The notes under the pieces are model-generated. The model made no database searches and was not told where the DNA came from. It was given only the letters and a program-made list of their open reading frames with translations. DNA of 64,000 nucleotides from Micromonospora sp. DSM 45708 (GTDB taxonomy: Bacteria; Actinomycetota; Actinomycetes; Mycobacteriales; Micromonosporaceae): positions 5,642,001 through 5,706,000 of the forward strand of contig NZ_CP154796.1 of NCBI RefSeq assembly GCF_039566955.1, given 5' to 3'. This document shows positions 63,684-64,000 of the stretch, piece after piece (position 1 is the first letter of the stretch; each line of letters opens with the position of its first letter). A program made the position numbers and the translations under genes.

Positions 63684-63733
63684 CCGGCCGCCCCGGGGCG
63701 CGGGGTTCGGACCCCGTACGCCGGGACGGCCGG
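63684..63733 (-). terminator. Hairpin between the binding-protein gene and the ATPase gene
   Basis: Outer stem ccggccg/cggccgg (63684-63690 with 63727-63733) and an inner cggggt/accccg. It lies past the binding protein's stop, so it may cut transcription and give more binding protein than ATPase, the usual ratio in ABC importers. Confidence 0.7.
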
Positions 63734-63798
63734 ATCGTGCTACCTGGTGCCCGCCGGCCCCGCTGCCGATGATCTCACCGCGGCAGCCGGCGGAGCGG

Positions 63799-64000
63799 TC
63801 ACTTGGTCGGCTGGGCCTTCGAGGTGACCGTGATGGTGCCGGCGGCGATGTCCGCCTTGATCTTGTCGACCTCGGTCTTCAGGTCCGCCGGGACCTTGCT
63901 GTCGAAGTCGTGGTACGGCGCGATCGAGACGCCGGAGTTGGCCAGCGTGCCGACGAAGCCGGGCTGCGCCTGGAGCTTCTCGCCACCGGCGGCCTTCACC
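63799..64000 (-). CDS. BMP-family nucleoside-binding lipoprotein, C-terminal end only
   Basis: The last 67 codons are in the window; the gene continues beyond 64000. [20 protein letters not shown] and [20 protein letters not shown], followed by a short [10 protein letters not shown] tail, match the end of BmpA/PnrA-type nucleoside-binding lipoproteins. Together with the two permeases and the ATPase it makes a complete importer, feeding cdd and deoA. Confidence 0.88.
   Translation of the reverse strand, partial: VKAAGGEKLQAQPGFVGTLANSGVSIAPYHDFDSKVPADLKTEVDKIKADIAAGTITVTSKAQPTK

Noticed and set aside
63684..63733. tRNA-like sequence (ggttcggacccc)
   Set aside because: The string is the loop and inner arms of a hairpin; no cloverleaf can be drawn around it.

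Overview
The window is high-GC actinobacterial DNA, most likely Micromonosporaceae (Micromonospora or a close relative). The signs are the codon bias, many GTG starts, XRE/DUF5753 plus DUF397 pairs, a four-gene conservon (kinase, roadblock, DUF742, GTPase), and short intergenic repeats with GGGGCCCC cores. All calls come from reading the sequence; no database search was run.

Layout. 1-10.2 kb: end of a guaB1-type gene; the scar of a deleted MFS/MarR pair; a MarR regulator coupled to a heterodimeric ABC exporter; a short stand-alone threonyl-tRNA synthetase preceded by what reads as a threonine attenuator (leader peptide with three Thr codons in a row, then competing hairpins); an Excalibur protein; a DedA protein fused in frame to a small XRE-associated module; and a PhzF protein. 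10.2-15.0 kb: an accessory island with remnants of an actinobacterial integrative conjugative element (TraB/FtsK fragment, HTH fragment, frameshifted HNH gene) among XRE/DUF397 and small unknown genes. 15.0-34.2 kb: mostly core metabolism, with lpdA, an M20 amidohydrolase, an acyl-CoA mutase large subunit, a receptor-type Ser/Thr kinase, a phosphohexomutase, GPP34, upp, deoC, and a full plus a half aldehyde dehydrogenase.

34.3-42.9 kb: BlaI/M56 pair, then cydABDC (cytochrome bd oxidase and its CydDC exporter) behind two tandem GTAG-N5-CTAC palindromes, then a permease-prefix protein convergent with a PadR regulator. 43-53.1 kb: a signalling region. It holds an acidic conserved protein, an IS110-transposase-like protein whose C-terminal tail resembles that of the conservon kinase, an orphan type-1 solute-binding lipoprotein, and the conservon itself. 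53.3-64 kb: nucleoside salvage and uptake, with uridine kinase, adenosine deaminase, thymidine phosphorylase, cytidine deaminase and a BMP-type ABC nucleoside importer whose ATPase probably starts at CTG.

How it fits together. The importer, cdd, deoA, add, udk, upp, the phosphohexomutase (possible phosphopentomutase), deoC and the dehydrogenases can form one route from imported nucleosides to bases and central carbon. The gene set parallels the lpdA-amiB1-pmmB-upp-add-deoA-cdd neighbourhood of Mycobacterium tuberculosis, with insertions. The strongest new-looking items are the thrS-paralogue attenuator and the transposase-like protein sharing a tail motif with the conservon kinase.
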